Shown here: positions 36,865-46,161 of the stretch, one piece after another | How positions within the stretch are numbered: the stretch's first letter is position 1 | Layout: the number at the start of each line of letters is the position of its first letter | Source: Ectopseudomonas mendocina | GTDB lineage: Bacteria; Pseudomonadota; Gammaproteobacteria; Pseudomonadales; Pseudomonadaceae | Length of the DNA stretch: 64,000 nt | Reading direction: 5' to 3' | NCBI RefSeq assembly: GCF_016008875.1 | Contig: NZ_JADTQG010000008.1 | Coordinates: forward strand, 62,001 to 126,000 | Notes under the pieces: generated by a model | Databases searched by the model: none | Told to the model about the DNA's origin: nothing | What the model saw: only the letters and a program-made list of their open reading frames with translations | Translations under genes and position numbers: made by a program

Positions 36865-38319
36865 ATGAAGCTGATCGTCAAAGTTTTCCCTGAAATCACC
36901 ATCAAGAGTCGCCCGGTGCGCAAGCAGTTCATCCGCCAGTTGGGGAAGAACATCCGCGCCGTGCTGCGCGATCTTGACCCCGATCTGCGGGTCACCGGTG
37001 TGTGGGACAACCTGGAGGTCGAGACCGACCTGGACGACGCCAAGCTTCTGGCCGAGATGACCGAGCGCCTGCGCAACACGCCAGGTATCGGCCTGTTCCT
37101 CGAAGTTAATGAATACCCGCTGGGCGATCTGGATGAGATCACCGAACACTGTAAGCGCCACTATGCCGACCAGCTGCCGGGCAAGATCTTCGCCGTGCGC
37201 TGCAAGCGTGGCGGCAAGCACGCGTTCAGCTCCATCGACGTCGAGCGCCACGTCGGTTCGCGTCTGCGCCAGGAATGCGGTGCAGCCGGCATCGACCTGA
37301 AGAAGCCGGAAGTCGAAGTGCGCATGGAGATTCGCGACCAGCGCCTGTTCGTGGTGCACAACCGTCACGAAGGCCTCGGCGGCTACCCGCTGGGTTCGCT
37401 GGAGCAGACGCTGGTGCTGATGAGCGGTGGCTTCGACTCCACCGTCGCGGCCTACCAGATGATGCGGCGCGGCCTGGTCAGCCACTTCTGCTTCTTCAAT
37501 CTGGGGGGGCGTGCCCATGAACTGGGCGTGATGGAAGTGGCGCACTACATCTGGCAGAAGTTCGGCCGCTCGCAGCGCGTGCTGTTCATCAGCGTGCCGT
37601 TCGAGGAAGTGGTCGGCGAGATTCTCGGCAAGGTCGACAACAGCCAGATGGGCGTCATCCTCAAACGCATGATGCTGCGCGCGGCCACCCGGGTCGCCGA
37701 GAAACTGCAGATCGAGGCGCTGGTGACTGGCGAGGCGATCAGCCAGGTGTCGAGCCAGACCCTGACCAACCTGGCGGTGATCGATTCGGCCACCGACATG
37801 CTGGTGATGCGCCCGCTGATCGCCAGCCACAAGCAGGACATCATCGACACCGCCACGCAGATTGGCACCGCCGAGTTCGCCAAGAACATGCCTGAGTACT
37901 GTGGCGTTATCTCGGTCAACCCGACCACCAAGGCGCGCGGTTACCGCGTGGAGAAGGAGGAGGCGCAGTTCGACATGGCCATCCTCGACCGTGCTCTGGA
38001 GCGTGCTACCCAATTGCCCATCGACCGCGTGATCGACGAGCTGGGCAAGGACGTGCAGGTCGAGGAGGTGCGTGAGGCGCTGGCCGGGCAAATCGTCATC
38101 GACATCCGCCATCCCGATGCTGCCGAAGACGAGCCGCTGGACGTGCCGGGCGTCGAGGTGCAGACGCTGCCGTTCTATGCGCTGAACAACAAATTCAAGG
38201 AACTGGATGAGAACCGCCAGTACCTGCTGTATTGCGACAAGGGCGTCATGAGCCGCCTGCATGCCCATCACCTGCTGAGTGAGGGACACGCCAATGTGCG
38301 CGTTTATCGTCCGGCATAG
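36865..38319 (+). CDS. thiI: tRNA 4-thiouridine synthase / sulfurtransferase ThiI
   Basis: 484 residues from the ATG at 36865 ([11 protein letters not shown]). Ferredoxin-like and THUMP RNA-binding domains (about 1-165), a PP-loop ATPase with SGGFDST (about 185), and a C-terminal rhodanese domain with catalytic Cys457 in [11 protein letters not shown]; the partner cysteine MPEYCGV is also present. This full-length form can make s4U in tRNA and may also support thiazole synthesis with ThiS/ThiG. It is divergent from glnA and upstream of typA. Confidence 0.96.
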   Translation: MKLIVKVFPEITIKSRPVRKQFIRQLGKNIRAVLRDLDPDLRVTGVWDNLEVETDLDDAKLLAEMTERLRNTPGIGLFLEVNEYPLGDLDEITEHCKRHYADQLPGKIFAVRCKRGGKHAFSSIDVERHVGSRLRQECGAAGIDLKKPEVEVRMEIRDQRLFVVHNRHEGLGGYPLGSLEQTLVLMSGGFDSTVAAYQMMRRGLVSHFCFFNLGGRAHELGVMEVAHYIWQKFGRSQRVLFISVPFEEVVGEILGKVDNSQMGVILKRMMLRAATRVAEKLQIEALVTGEAISQVSSQTLTNLAVIDSATDMLVMRPLIASHKQDIIDTATQIGTAEFAKNMPEYCGVISVNPTTKARGYRVEKEEAQFDMAILDRALERATQLPIDRVIDELGKDVQVEEVREALAGQIVIDIRHPDAAEDEPLDVPGVEVQTLPFYALNNKFKELDENRQYLLYCDKGVMSRLHAHHLLSEGHANVRVYRPA

Positions 38320-38469
38320 GACGCCGGGGTTGAATGGCGGGAGTATCCGCCATCGCCCTCCCGACCTAGCGCTTTAAGCGATGCCCTACTTGGTTCGCTG
38401 AAACAGTTTTCTTCATATTCGTCGTCCAGGCTGGGCGACACACCGAATCCTCTGATCGAGATACACACA

Positions 38470-40290
38470 GTGATCGAAAATCTGCGCAACATCGCCATCA
38501 TCGCCCACGTCGACCATGGCAAGACCACCCTCGTCGACAAACTGCTGCGTCTGTCCGGCACCCTCGACCGCAAAGAAGCGGAAAACGAGCGCGTCATGGA
38601 CTCCAATGACCAGGAAAAAGAGCGCGGCATTACCATTCTGGCCAAGAACACTGCGCTGAAGTGGGGCGACTACAACATCAACATCGTCGACACCCCCGGG
38701 CACGCCGACTTCGGTGGTGAAGTAGAGCGCGTAATGTCGATGGTCGACTCCGTACTGCTGGTGGTCGACGCCCAGGACGGCCCGATGCCGCAAACCCGTT
38801 TCGTGACCCAGAAGGCGTTCAAGGCCGGCCTGCGTCCGATCGTCGTGGTCAACAAGATCGACCGTCCGGGCGCGCGTCCTGACTGGGTCATCGACCAGAT
38901 CTTCGACCTGTTCGACAACCTCGGCGCCACCGACGAGCAGCTGGACTTCCCGATCGTCTACGCCTCGGCCCTGAACGGCATCGCCGGCATGGACCACGAG
39001 AAGATGGACGACAACATGGACGCCCTGTTCCAGGCCATCGTCGACCACGTCCCGGCTCCGGTCGTCGACGTCAACGGCCCGTTCCAGATGCAGATTTCGC
39101 AGCTGGACTACAACAGCTTCCTCGGCGTCATCGGTATCGGCCGCATCGCCCGCGGCACCGTCAAGGCCAACAGCCCGGTGACCGCCATCGGTGCCGACGG
39201 CAAGCGCCGCAACGGCCGTATTCTCAAGATCATGGGCCACTCCGGCCTGCAGCGCGTCGAAGTGCAGGAAGCCCAGGCTGGCGACATCGTCTGCGTCTCG
39301 GGCATGGATGAGCTGTTCATCTCCGACACCCTGTGCGACCAGAACAACGTCGAAGCGCTGCCGCCGCTGACCGTCGACCAGCCGACCGTGAGCATGACCT
39401 TCCAGGTCAACGACTCGCCGTTCGCTGGCAAGGAAGGCAAGTTCGTCACCAGCCGCAACATCAAGGATCGTCTGGAGAAGGAACTGCTGCACAATGTCGC
39501 CCTGCGCGTCGAGCCGGGCGAGACCCCGGAGAAGTTCAAGGTCTCCGGCCGTGGTGAGCTGCACCTGTCGGTACTGATCGAAACCATGCGCCGCGAAGGC
39601 TTCGAACTGGCCGTAGGCCGTCCGGAAGTGGTGATCATCGAGAACGAGGCCGGCGAGAAGCAGGAGCCGTACGAGAACGTCACCATCGACATCGAAGAAC
39701 AGCACCAGGGTTCGGTGATGGAGCAGATGGGCCTGCGCAAGGGCGATCTGACCAACATGGTTCCCGATGGCAAGGGTCGTATCCGCCTGGAGTACACCAT
39801 CCCGGCGCGTGGCCTGATCGGCTTCCGTAACAACTTCCTGACCCTGACCTCGGGCAGCGGCATCCTGACCTCGACCTTCAGCCACTACGGCGCGATCAAG
39901 GCCGGTGAGGTGAGCAACCGTCAGAACGGCGTACTGGTCTCTATGGCCACCGGCACCGCGCTGACCTACTCGCTGGAAACCCTGCAGGCGCGCGGCAAGC
40001 TGTTCCTCGAGCCGGGCCAGGAAATCTACGAAGGTCAGCTGGCCGGCATCAACAGCCGTGACAACGACCTGGTGATCAACCCCACCAAGGGCAAGAAGCT
40101 CGACAACATGCGCGCCTCCGGCAAGGACGAAGTCATCGCTCTGGTACCGCCGATCAAGTTCACCCTCGAACAGGCGCTGGAATTCATCGCCGATGACGAG
40201 CTGGTGGAAGTGACGCCGAAGTCGATCCGTCTGCGCAAGAAGTACCTGAACGAGAACGACCGCAAGCGCTTCGAGCGCGCCAAGGTCTAA
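38470..40290 (+). CDS. typA: Ribosome-binding translational GTPase TypA/BipA
   Basis: 606 residues starting at GTG 38470 ([10 protein letters not shown]). The G domain has HVDHGKTT (about residues 13-20), a RGITI switch, DTPGHADF and NKID; domains II and III, resembling EF-G, follow, then the BipA-specific C-terminal domain. It assists 50S biogenesis and stress adaptation at low temperature. The GTG start has only a weak ribosome-binding sequence. A strong terminator follows. Confidence 0.97.
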   Translation: MIENLRNIAIIAHVDHGKTTLVDKLLRLSGTLDRKEAENERVMDSNDQEKERGITILAKNTALKWGDYNINIVDTPGHADFGGEVERVMSMVDSVLLVVDAQDGPMPQTRFVTQKAFKAGLRPIVVVNKIDRPGARPDWVIDQIFDLFDNLGATDEQLDFPIVYASALNGIAGMDHEKMDDNMDALFQAIVDHVPAPVVDVNGPFQMQISQLDYNSFLGVIGIGRIARGTVKANSPVTAIGADGKRRNGRILKIMGHSGLQRVEVQEAQAGDIVCVSGMDELFISDTLCDQNNVEALPPLTVDQPTVSMTFQVNDSPFAGKEGKFVTSRNIKDRLEKELLHNVALRVEPGETPEKFKVSGRGELHLSVLIETMRREGFELAVGRPEVVIIENEAGEKQEPYENVTIDIEEQHQGSVMEQMGLRKGDLTNMVPDGKGRIRLEYTIPARGLIGFRNNFLTLTSGSGILTSTFSHYGAIKAGEVSNRQNGVLVSMATGTALTYSLETLQARGKLFLEPGQEIYEGQLAGINSRDNDLVINPTKGKKLDNMRASGKDEVIALVPPIKFTLEQALEFIADDELVEVTPKSIRLRKKYLNENDRKRFERAKV

Positions 40291-40330
40291 GAGCGGCCGC
40301 AAGCGGCAAGCTTCAAGCTGCAGGTAAAAG

Positions 40331-40366
40331 CAAAGCCCCGCCAGAGCGATCTGGCGGGGCTTTTTT
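40331..40366 (+). terminator. Terminator of typA
   Basis: Perfect 12-bp stem AAGCCCCGCCAG / CTGGCGGGGCTT (40333-40344 / 40351-40362), followed by T6. Confidence 0.92.
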
Positions 40367-40470
40367 CATGGTCTGTCATACCTTGCGTGGAGCTCTCGGA
40401 TGTCGCGCGTTGACGCCAGGCATTGCTGCCGAGCATTTTCGGCTCAATGCCGCCTGAGCGGAGCAGGGCG

Positions 40471-40513
40471 GCAAAAGAAACCCCGGCCTCCTTGCGGAGC
40501 CGGGGCTTTCTCA
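40471..40513 (-). terminator. Terminator of the gbcA transcript
   Basis: Stem CCCCGGC(C)TCC / GGAGCCGGGG with one bulge (40481-40491 / 40496-40505), followed on the minus strand by TTTCTTTT. It lies directly after the small coupled ORF. Confidence 0.8.
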
Positions 40514-40520
40514 TATCGAT

Positions 40521-40595
40521 TCAGCGTGCATTCGGTCGGCAGGCCAGCAGCCCGTAGGCCGTCAGCCCGATCAACAGCAGCAGGCTGAGCGTCAT
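40521..40595 (-). CDS. Putative 24-residue membrane peptide coupled to gbcA
   Basis: The ATG overlaps the gbcA stop codon in the arrangement TGATG, and the ORF ends just before the gbcA terminator. The peptide has one hydrophobic stretch, LLLLIGLTAYGLLAC, and a basic tail (RPNAR), so it would be a single-span inner-membrane peptide. There is no independent ribosome-binding site beyond that expected from termination-reinitiation. I do not recognise it. It may be a real small protein or a fortuitous frame. Confidence 0.45.
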   Translation of the reverse strand: MTLSLLLLIGLTAYGLLACRPNAR

Positions 40596-41887
40596 CACTC
40601 GCCCGCGACCTGGCGCAGGTTCTGCGCTGGGGTGTCGTCGAGGTTGTTGAGCATGCGTTCGCTGTACCAGTCGAGGAAGTTGATCACGCCGAACTCGTAG
40701 GTCTTCGAGTACGGGCCAGGCTGGTAGGCGGTGGAGTTGATGCCGCGCTGGTTTTCTTCGCCCAGACGGCGGTCCTGATCGTTGGTGGCATCCCAGACTT
40801 CGCGCAGGCGCGCCACGTCGTAGTCGACGCCTTCCACGGCATCCTTGTGTACCAGCCACTTGGTGACGACGATCGATTCCTGGGCACTGATCGGCCACAC
40901 GGTGAAGTTGATCAGGTGATCGCCCATGCAGTGGTTCCACGAGTGCGGCAGGTGCAGGATGCGCATCGAGCCCAGATCCGGGTCGGTGATGCGGCCCATC
41001 AGCTTCTTGCTGCCCTGCTTGCCGTCCATGGTCATGGATACGGTGCCCTTGAGCAGCGGCATGCGCACGATGCGGTTACGCAGGCCGAAGCTGGCGTGAG
41101 CGTAGGGAATGTTGTCCCTGTCCCAGCGGGTGGTGCACTCGGCAACCTGGTCCTTGAACGCCTGGCTGGCGCGCGGGTCGGTAACGTCGTCCCATTCCAG
41201 CAGGGTGTTGAGCAGCTCCGGGTGCGAACCATTGCAGTGGTAGCACTCGCGGTTGTTCTCCAGCACGAGTTTCCAGTTGGCCTGCTCACGCATGGTGCTC
41301 TGGACCGCGACCTTGGTGTTCTCCATGTCGTACGGCTCCATGTAGTGAGCCAGGGTCGCGAGGAATTCGTCGATGGCCGGCGGATTTTCCGCCAGGCTGG
41401 TGAAGATGAAGCCGCCAGCGGTCTTGCACTGCACGGGTTTGAGGCTGTAGTCCTTGAGATCGAAGTCGGCGCCCATTTCGGTGCCGGCGAACAGCAGGCG
41501 GCCGTCCAGCTCGTAGGTCCACTGGTGGTACGGGCACACCAGCTTGGCGACCTTGCCCTTGTCGGAGACGCACAGACGCGAGCCGCGGTGACGGCAGACG
41601 TTGTGAAAGGCGTGGATCTGACCTTCGGCGCCGCGGATGACCAGGATCGGGTTGTCGCCGATCTGCACGGTGAGGAAGTTGCCCTTGGCCGGGATCTCGC
41701 AGGTCATGCCGGCGATCAGCCATTCCTTATGGAAGATCTCCTGCATGTCGACCTGGAACAGGCGCTCGTCGTTGTAGAAGGGCTGCGGCAGCGAGAAAGT
41801 GTGGTCGCGCTCGTGCAGCATCTGGGCGGTGGCCTTGCGGACGGGCTCCAGTGGGTCGCCCAGGCTCAGGTTTTGGGTGCAGTCCAT
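40595..41887 (-). CDS. gbcA: Glycine betaine demethylase, Rieske oxygenase subunit GbcA
   Basis: 430 residues. It is the terminal oxygenase that removes one methyl group from glycine betaine as formaldehyde, giving dimethylglycine. Rieske ligands are Cys98, His100, Cys118 and His121 (C-x-H-x17-C-x2-H). The mononuclear iron site is in NNRECYHCNGSHPEL. The electron partner gbcB is divergent across 313 bases. Context with sox, purU and fdhA genes strongly supports betaine catabolism over other Rieske substrates such as stachydrine. Confidence 0.93.
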   Translation of the reverse strand: MDCTQNLSLGDPLEPVRKATAQMLHERDHTFSLPQPFYNDERLFQVDMQEIFHKEWLIAGMTCEIPAKGNFLTVQIGDNPILVIRGAEGQIHAFHNVCRHRGSRLCVSDKGKVAKLVCPYHQWTYELDGRLLFAGTEMGADFDLKDYSLKPVQCKTAGGFIFTSLAENPPAIDEFLATLAHYMEPYDMENTKVAVQSTMREQANWKLVLENNRECYHCNGSHPELLNTLLEWDDVTDPRASQAFKDQVAECTTRWDRDNIPYAHASFGLRNRIVRMPLLKGTVSMTMDGKQGSKKLMGRITDPDLGSMRILHLPHSWNHCMGDHLINFTVWPISAQESIVVTKWLVHKDAVEGVDYDVARLREVWDATNDQDRRLGEENQRGINSTAYQPGPYSKTYEFGVINFLDWYSERMLNNLDDTPAQNLRQVAGE

Positions 41888-42200
41888 GTTGGCTCCTCAA
41901 TGGCGGGCGCGGCGCGCCTGCCGGAAAAAGTGGCTGATACGGTATGTGCCGCAAGGTGTCGATCAATCGCTGCCGCCTGCAACGGGCGCGCATGCTTGGT
42001 GAGGCGGAGTGTGGAGCCGGCCGATGGGCAATCCTTATCCATGGGCGACATGCCTGGATTTGTTTCCGACGCGTCAGGCCCCGTGCTATCAGGCAGGTCG
42101 CGATAAGCATGCGGATGTCGCTGGCAGATAAATGACGGTCGGCGGGCTTTCGCACAATCCGCGCCATATAGGCCGATATCCGGCCGCGTGGAGAGCTGTC
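41888..42200. promoter_or_regulatory. Divergent gbcA/gbcB control region with GCGACATGCC motif
   Basis: A 313-bp gap between divergent gbcA and gbcB. It contains GCGACATGCC at 42045-42054 and a near copy, GCGACATCCG, on the minus strand at 42112-42121. The exact ten bases recur within a dyad upstream of glyA (46026-46035, minus strand). The betaine-responsive AraC-type activator GbdR is the obvious candidate binder, but I did not recall its consensus well enough to assign it. Confidence 0.5.
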
Positions 42201-43304
42201 ATGACCACTAACTCCTTCCTTAACCCGGTTACCACCCAAACCTGGACCAACGGCCGCCATCTGGTGCGTTGCGTCAAGGTGATCCAGGAAACCTGGGATG
42301 TCCGCACCTTCTGCTTCATGGCCGACTTGCCGGTGCTGTTCTTCTTCAAGCCGGGTCAATTCGTCACCATGGAGCTGGAGATCGACGGTCAGCCGATCAT
42401 GCGCTCTTACACCATTTCCAGCTCGCCCTCGGTGCCCTACAGCTTCTCCATCACCATCAAGCGGGTGCCGGGCGGCAAGGTGTCGAACTGGTTGCACGAC
42501 AATCTCAAGGAAGGCGACGAGGTGCCGGTGCACGGCCCGGTCGGGCTGTTCAACGCCATCGATTTCCCCTCCGAAAAAGTGCTGTATCTATCCGGTGGCG
42601 TTGGCATCACCCCGGTGATGTCGATGGCGCGCTGGTTCTACGACACCAACGCCAACGTCGACATGGTGTTCGTGCACAGCGCCCGTTCGCCGAAGGACAT
42701 CATCTACCAGCGCGAGCTGGAGCACATGGCGGCGCGCATCAACAACTTCAGCCTGCACGTGATCTGCGAGAAGCACGGCCTGGGCGAAGCCTGGGCTGGC
42801 TATCGGGGTTATCTGAACAAGACGATGCTGGAGCTGATCGCGCCGGATTACCTCGAACGCGAGATTTTCTGCTGCGGCCCGACGCCCTACATGAGTGCGG
42901 TCAAGCGCCTGCTCGAAGCGTCCGGCTACGACATGAGCCGCTACCACGAAGAAGCCTTCGGCCCGACGCCGCCGGAGATTCGTGCCGAGGTCAAGGAGCT
43001 GGCAGCCGAAGCTGCCGACGCGCCGGAATTGCCGGTCGGCGAGCTCAATCAGGTGGAGTTCACCAGCACCGGCAAAAGCATTCGCGTCGCGCCCGGCGAG
43101 ACCGTGCATGCCGCTGCCGCCAAGCTCGGCCTGCATATTCCCAAGGCCTGCGGCATGGGCATCTGCGGCACCTGCAAGGTCATGAAGACGGCGGGCGAAG
43201 TGGACATGGAGCACAACGGCGGGATCACCGACGAGGACGTGGCCGAAGGCTACATTCTGTCGTGCTGCAGCGTGCCGAAAGGGGATGTCGCCATCGACTA
43301 CTGA
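42201..43304 (+). CDS. gbcB: Glycine betaine demethylase reductase subunit GbcB
   Basis: 367 residues from the ATG at 42201. An FAD-binding domain (RSYTISSSPS), an NAD-binding domain (LYLSGGVGITPVMSMARW), and a C-terminal plant-type 2Fe-2S ferredoxin domain with CGMGICGTC and the fourth ligand in YILSCCS. It passes electrons from NAD(P)H to the GbcA Rieske centre. It is divergent from gbcA. Confidence 0.93.
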   Translation: MTTNSFLNPVTTQTWTNGRHLVRCVKVIQETWDVRTFCFMADLPVLFFFKPGQFVTMELEIDGQPIMRSYTISSSPSVPYSFSITIKRVPGGKVSNWLHDNLKEGDEVPVHGPVGLFNAIDFPSEKVLYLSGGVGITPVMSMARWFYDTNANVDMVFVHSARSPKDIIYQRELEHMAARINNFSLHVICEKHGLGEAWAGYRGYLNKTMLELIAPDYLEREIFCCGPTPYMSAVKRLLEASGYDMSRYHEEAFGPTPPEIRAEVKELAAEAADAPELPVGELNQVEFTSTGKSIRVAPGETVHAAAAKLGLHIPKACGMGICGTCKVMKTAGEVDMEHNGGITDEDVAEGYILSCCSVPKGDVAIDY

Positions 43305-43359
43305 TGGCGGATCAGGCTGCTGTCAGTGGAAGGAAAGGCGGCGCTATGCGGCCTTTCCA

Positions 43360-43875
43360 TCATTCATCGCATTGCCAGGACTGCGTGCCAGTCTCGCGCC
43401 TGGCTTGCGTGACCGTCCAGGCTCCAGCCTCGCCAGCCAGGCAGAAGCGTTTGTAGAACCAGGCGCGCCGGTTTTTCTGGTCGCCTGCCTGTAAAAACAC
43501 CTCATAGACGCCAGGGGCAAGAGGTCTGGGTGGGGCCTGGGTTTCCAGCCCGGTGAGCGGCTGCCCGTACTCGATACAGCCACCTGGTTCCAGTCGCACT
43601 GCCGATGGCTTCTTGCCTTGCGGTGCGCTCAGTTCCCACGCCTGTATCGAATGCTGATTGACCTGCAGCGCATACAGGTCGACCTGATTCTGATCGAGGC
43701 GAGCGCTGCTGGAGAGGAAGCCGGATACCTCGTAGGTCTCGGCTGCTCCCAGGCACAGCACGCCATCTTTCATCCAAACCTGCGCCTCGCCGTCATGATG
43801 ACGCGACGTGGCATGCCCTTGTCCCAGCACTGCAAGGGCCAATATTGGCAGGAGCGCTCTAAGTGCGTTGGGCAT
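43360..43875 (-). CDS. Hypothetical exported protein of the betaine cluster
   Basis: 171 residues with a signal peptide (about residues 1-22, GQGHA/TS). The mature protein has four cysteines (one each in VLCLG, GGCIEYG, KRFCLAG and SWQCDE), probably forming two disulfides, and ends in SWQCDE. I recognise no domain. It lies between gbcB and ltaE, 18 bases downstream of ltaE on the same strand, so it is probably cotranscribed with ltaE. I recall an unnamed gene at this place in P. aeruginosa, so it may be a conserved cluster member. Confidence 0.75.
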   Translation of the reverse strand: MPNALRALLPILALAVLGQGHATSRHHDGEAQVWMKDGVLCLGAAETYEVSGFLSSSARLDQNQVDLYALQVNQHSIQAWELSAPQGKKPSAVRLEPGGCIEYGQPLTGLETQAPPRPLAPGVYEVFLQAGDQKNRRAWFYKRFCLAGEAGAWTVTQARRETGTQSWQCDE

Positions 43876-43893
43876 TTCGGGGCGCTCGGATGG

Positions 43894-44931
43894 TCAGGCC
43901 ATCACCTCACGAATATCCGCAGCCAACTGACGCACTCGCGCTTCGTCGGTATCCCACGAGCACATGAAGCGCGCGCCGCCAGCACCGATGAAGGTATAGA
44001 AACGCCAGCCGCGTGCGGTCAGGGCGGCGATGGCCGGCTCGGACAGTTGCAGGAACACGCCGTTGGCTTCGACCGGGAACATCAGGCTGACGCCGGGCAC
44101 GTCTTCGACCAGCGAGGCGAGCAGCTGGGCGCAGTGGTTGGCGTGGTTGGCGTAACGCAGCCAGGCGTCGTCCTGCAGGATGCCGACCCAGGGGGCCGAC
44201 AGGTAGCGCATCTTCGAAGCCAGCTGGCCGGCCTGCTTGCAGCGATAGTCGAAGTCCTCGGCCAGCGCCTTGTTGAAGAAGATGATTGCCTCGCCCACTG
44301 CCATGCCGTTTTTGGTGCCGCCGAAGCACAGCACGTCGACGCCGGCCTTCCAGGTCAGCTCCGCCGGGCTGCAGCCCAGGAATGCGCAGGCATTGGAGAA
44401 GCGCGCGCCGTCCATGTGCAGGTTGAGGTTCAGCTCCTTGCAGACCTGGCTGATGGCGCGGACTTCTTCCGGGCGGTACACGGTGCCGACTTCGGTGGCC
44501 TGGGTGAGGGTGACCACACGTGGTTTCGGGTAGTGGATGTCCTGGCGCTTGAGGGCGATTTCGCGGATCGCCTGTGGCGTCAGCTTGCCGTTCTCAGTTT
44601 CAGCCAGTAGCAATTTCGAGCCGTTGGAAAAGAACTCCGGCGCGCCGCATTCGTCGGTCTCGACGTGAGCGGTCTCCGAGCAGATCACGCTATGGAAGCT
44701 CTGGCACAGCGAGGCCAGGGCCAGCGAATTGGCAGCGGTGCCGTTGAAGGCGAAGAACACCTCGCAGTCGGTCTCGAACAGGTGGCGGAAGTGGTCGGCG
44801 GCGCGGGCGGTCCACTCGTCATCGCCGTAGGCGCGCTGGTGGCCCTGGTTGGCCTCGGCCATGGCGGCCCAGGCTTCGGGACAGATGCCGGAGTAGTTGT
44901 CGCTGGCGAATTGCTGGGCATTGTCGGGCAT
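43894..44931 (-). CDS. ltaE: Low-specificity L-threonine aldolase
   Basis: 345 residues, fold-type I PLP enzyme. It cleaves threonine or allo-threonine to glycine and acetaldehyde and may also act on phenylserine-type substrates. The PLP lysine lies in DVLCFGGTKNGMAVGE, and LHMDGARFSNA carries the cofactor-binding Asp. Located in the glycine/serine/one-carbon cluster, it connects threonine to the same glycine pool as the sox products. Confidence 0.93.
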   Translation of the reverse strand: MPDNAQQFASDNYSGICPEAWAAMAEANQGHQRAYGDDEWTARAADHFRHLFETDCEVFFAFNGTAANSLALASLCQSFHSVICSETAHVETDECGAPEFFSNGSKLLLAETENGKLTPQAIREIALKRQDIHYPKPRVVTLTQATEVGTVYRPEEVRAISQVCKELNLNLHMDGARFSNACAFLGCSPAELTWKAGVDVLCFGGTKNGMAVGEAIIFFNKALAEDFDYRCKQAGQLASKMRYLSAPWVGILQDDAWLRYANHANHCAQLLASLVEDVPGVSLMFPVEANGVFLQLSEPAIAALTARGWRFYTFIGAGGARFMCSWDTDEARVRQLAADIREVMA

Positions 44932-45169
44932 GGATGCGTTCCTTCTGAAAAGCCTGCCGGCAGGTCATCCGGCAAAGCGTGCACTTTACTCCAAGGGCCT
45001 GTGACCGAGGGTCCGTGGCGGCGACGAGTTGTTGCACTGATGCGTACTGCCTGGTCCGTTGGTGAACCGCCGTTCGGCTCCGCAATGGAACTTGAGGCTT
45101 TCTGCGGTGTTCACACCTACCAGAGGGCGGCACTCGACCCGCCCTTCGCAATCAGAGAAGGAGTTTCAT

Positions 45170-45469
45170 ATGACTTATCGTCACCTGCTCGCCCTTGCCC
45201 TGCCGCTGGCTGTGGCGCTGCCCGTTTCCGCTGCCGAGTGGTCGGATAGCGCGAAGAACGAGTTCGTTCAGCAGTGCATCGCTGGCGCGCCGGCGGGATA
45301 TGAGGAGCCACAATTGCGAGCTTATTGCGACTGCGCCGCGACCAAGGTCAGTGAAGAGTTCAGTGAGGCCGAGCTGCACGAGATGACCCGTCAGTCCCCT
45401 CCCGACACTGCCATGCAGCAGCGCCTGGTGAATGCGTCCAGTAGCTGCAGCAGCAAGCTCAAGCCGTAA
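45170..45469 (+). CDS. Small exported cysteine-containing hypothetical protein
   Basis: 99 residues from the ATG at 45170, after AGAAGGAG. Signal peptide about residues 1-21 (VSA/AE). The mature 78 residues carry Cys in VQQCIAG, two in AYCDCAA, and one in SSSCSSK, a pattern of likely two disulfides. No domain is recognised. It is divergent from ltaE and lies just before the DnaA-box-rich gap and glyA. Confidence 0.75.
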   Translation: MTYRHLLALALPLAVALPVSAAEWSDSAKNEFVQQCIAGAPAGYEEPQLRAYCDCAATKVSEEFSEAELHEMTRQSPPDTAMQQRLVNASSSCSSKLKP

Positions 45470-46161
45470 TCATCCATCTGAGTAGTTAGTGCGCGGTCAG
45501 GCCAGGGCCTTGTGGGCTCTGGCCTGGCGACGCATTTCCACAGCCAGTGCACAACACAGTCCACAGTATTTGTGCACAAGCTAAACCTATCTTATTGATC
45601 CTGCTCGATTTTTAGGCGATTTCCGGAAGGCCGCGGCAGCCCTGACTTGGAGCCTACGTCGAACAGGCTATGCACACTTTCATCCACATCTTCTGTGCAT
45701 ATCCCCAACCGTCTTTCTTCTTTTCAGCGGTCGCTGGTGGATAAGCCATGGGGCCTGCGCTGTGCAGATATCGACCTCACGCGCGGGGCTCAGAGCTGGT
45801 GAGCCCTGCACTCATCGATCGACAGCTTTTCCACAGGCTAATCCACGGCTTCTGTGCATGGCTCGCCTTGCTAACTAACTGATATCGATCAGGAAATGAT
45901 CGTTCCTCGGCAGCCCTCGCAGGCGCTGGCGCAGCGCGCTGTATGCACGGTTTATCCACAGCTTGATCCCCGCCATTTGTGCGCAAAACTGCAGCCTCGT
46001 ATCGACGCGCCTGATTGCGACACGCGGCATGTCGCAAACGAATGCTCTCGTGGCGTTGGCAGGCATCTGAGGGGGCAGGGCCGGCCCTACCATCGCTGCA
46101 CAGGGCCTTGCCGGCCCGTCAGTCCAAGACCGCCGTATACAGGCGCTGCAGGAGAGTCGAG
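45470..46161. other. 692-bp gap before glyA with a cluster of DnaA-box-like sites
   Basis: Sites compared with TTWTNCACA: perfect at 45827-45835 (TTTTCCACA) and 45952-45960 (TTATCCACA). One-mismatch sites at 45534-45542, 45570-45578 and its overlapping complement 45571-45579, 45668-45676, 45680-45688, and on the minus strand at 45694-45702 and 45736-45744. Several two-mismatch copies lie between. An AT-rich stretch is at about 45579-45622. The array looks like a replication-origin or DnaA-titration region rather than an ordinary promoter. No rpmH or dnaA gene is near, and I found no supportable gene within the gap. Confidence 0.65.
46015..46037. promoter_or_regulatory. Perfect operator-like dyad upstream of glyA
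   Basis: TTGCGACA-N7-TGTCGCAA, perfect 8-bp arms, centred about 136 bases before the glyA ATG. The right half includes, on the minus strand, GCGACATGCC, the same ten bases found in the gbcA/gbcB control region. It is a likely binding site for a regulator of the betaine/sarcosine genes. Confidence 0.6.

Noticed and set aside
38413-40302. 629-codon frame antisense to typA
   Set aside because: Shadow frame opposite a perfectly conserved GTPase; no recognisable motifs or ribosome-binding site.
44665-45249. 194-codon plus-strand frame spanning the ltaE start region
   Set aside because: It lies mostly antisense to ltaE and runs into the leader of the small exported protein in another frame; no family features.
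45470-46161. Glycine riboswitch upstream of glyA/sox
   Set aside because: I looked for the tandem aptamer core and found none; the visible signals are DnaA-type boxes and a protein-operator-like dyad.
45470-46161. Canonical chromosomal oriC
   Set aside because: The dnaA-rpmH neighbourhood is absent, so the box cluster is reported only as origin-like.
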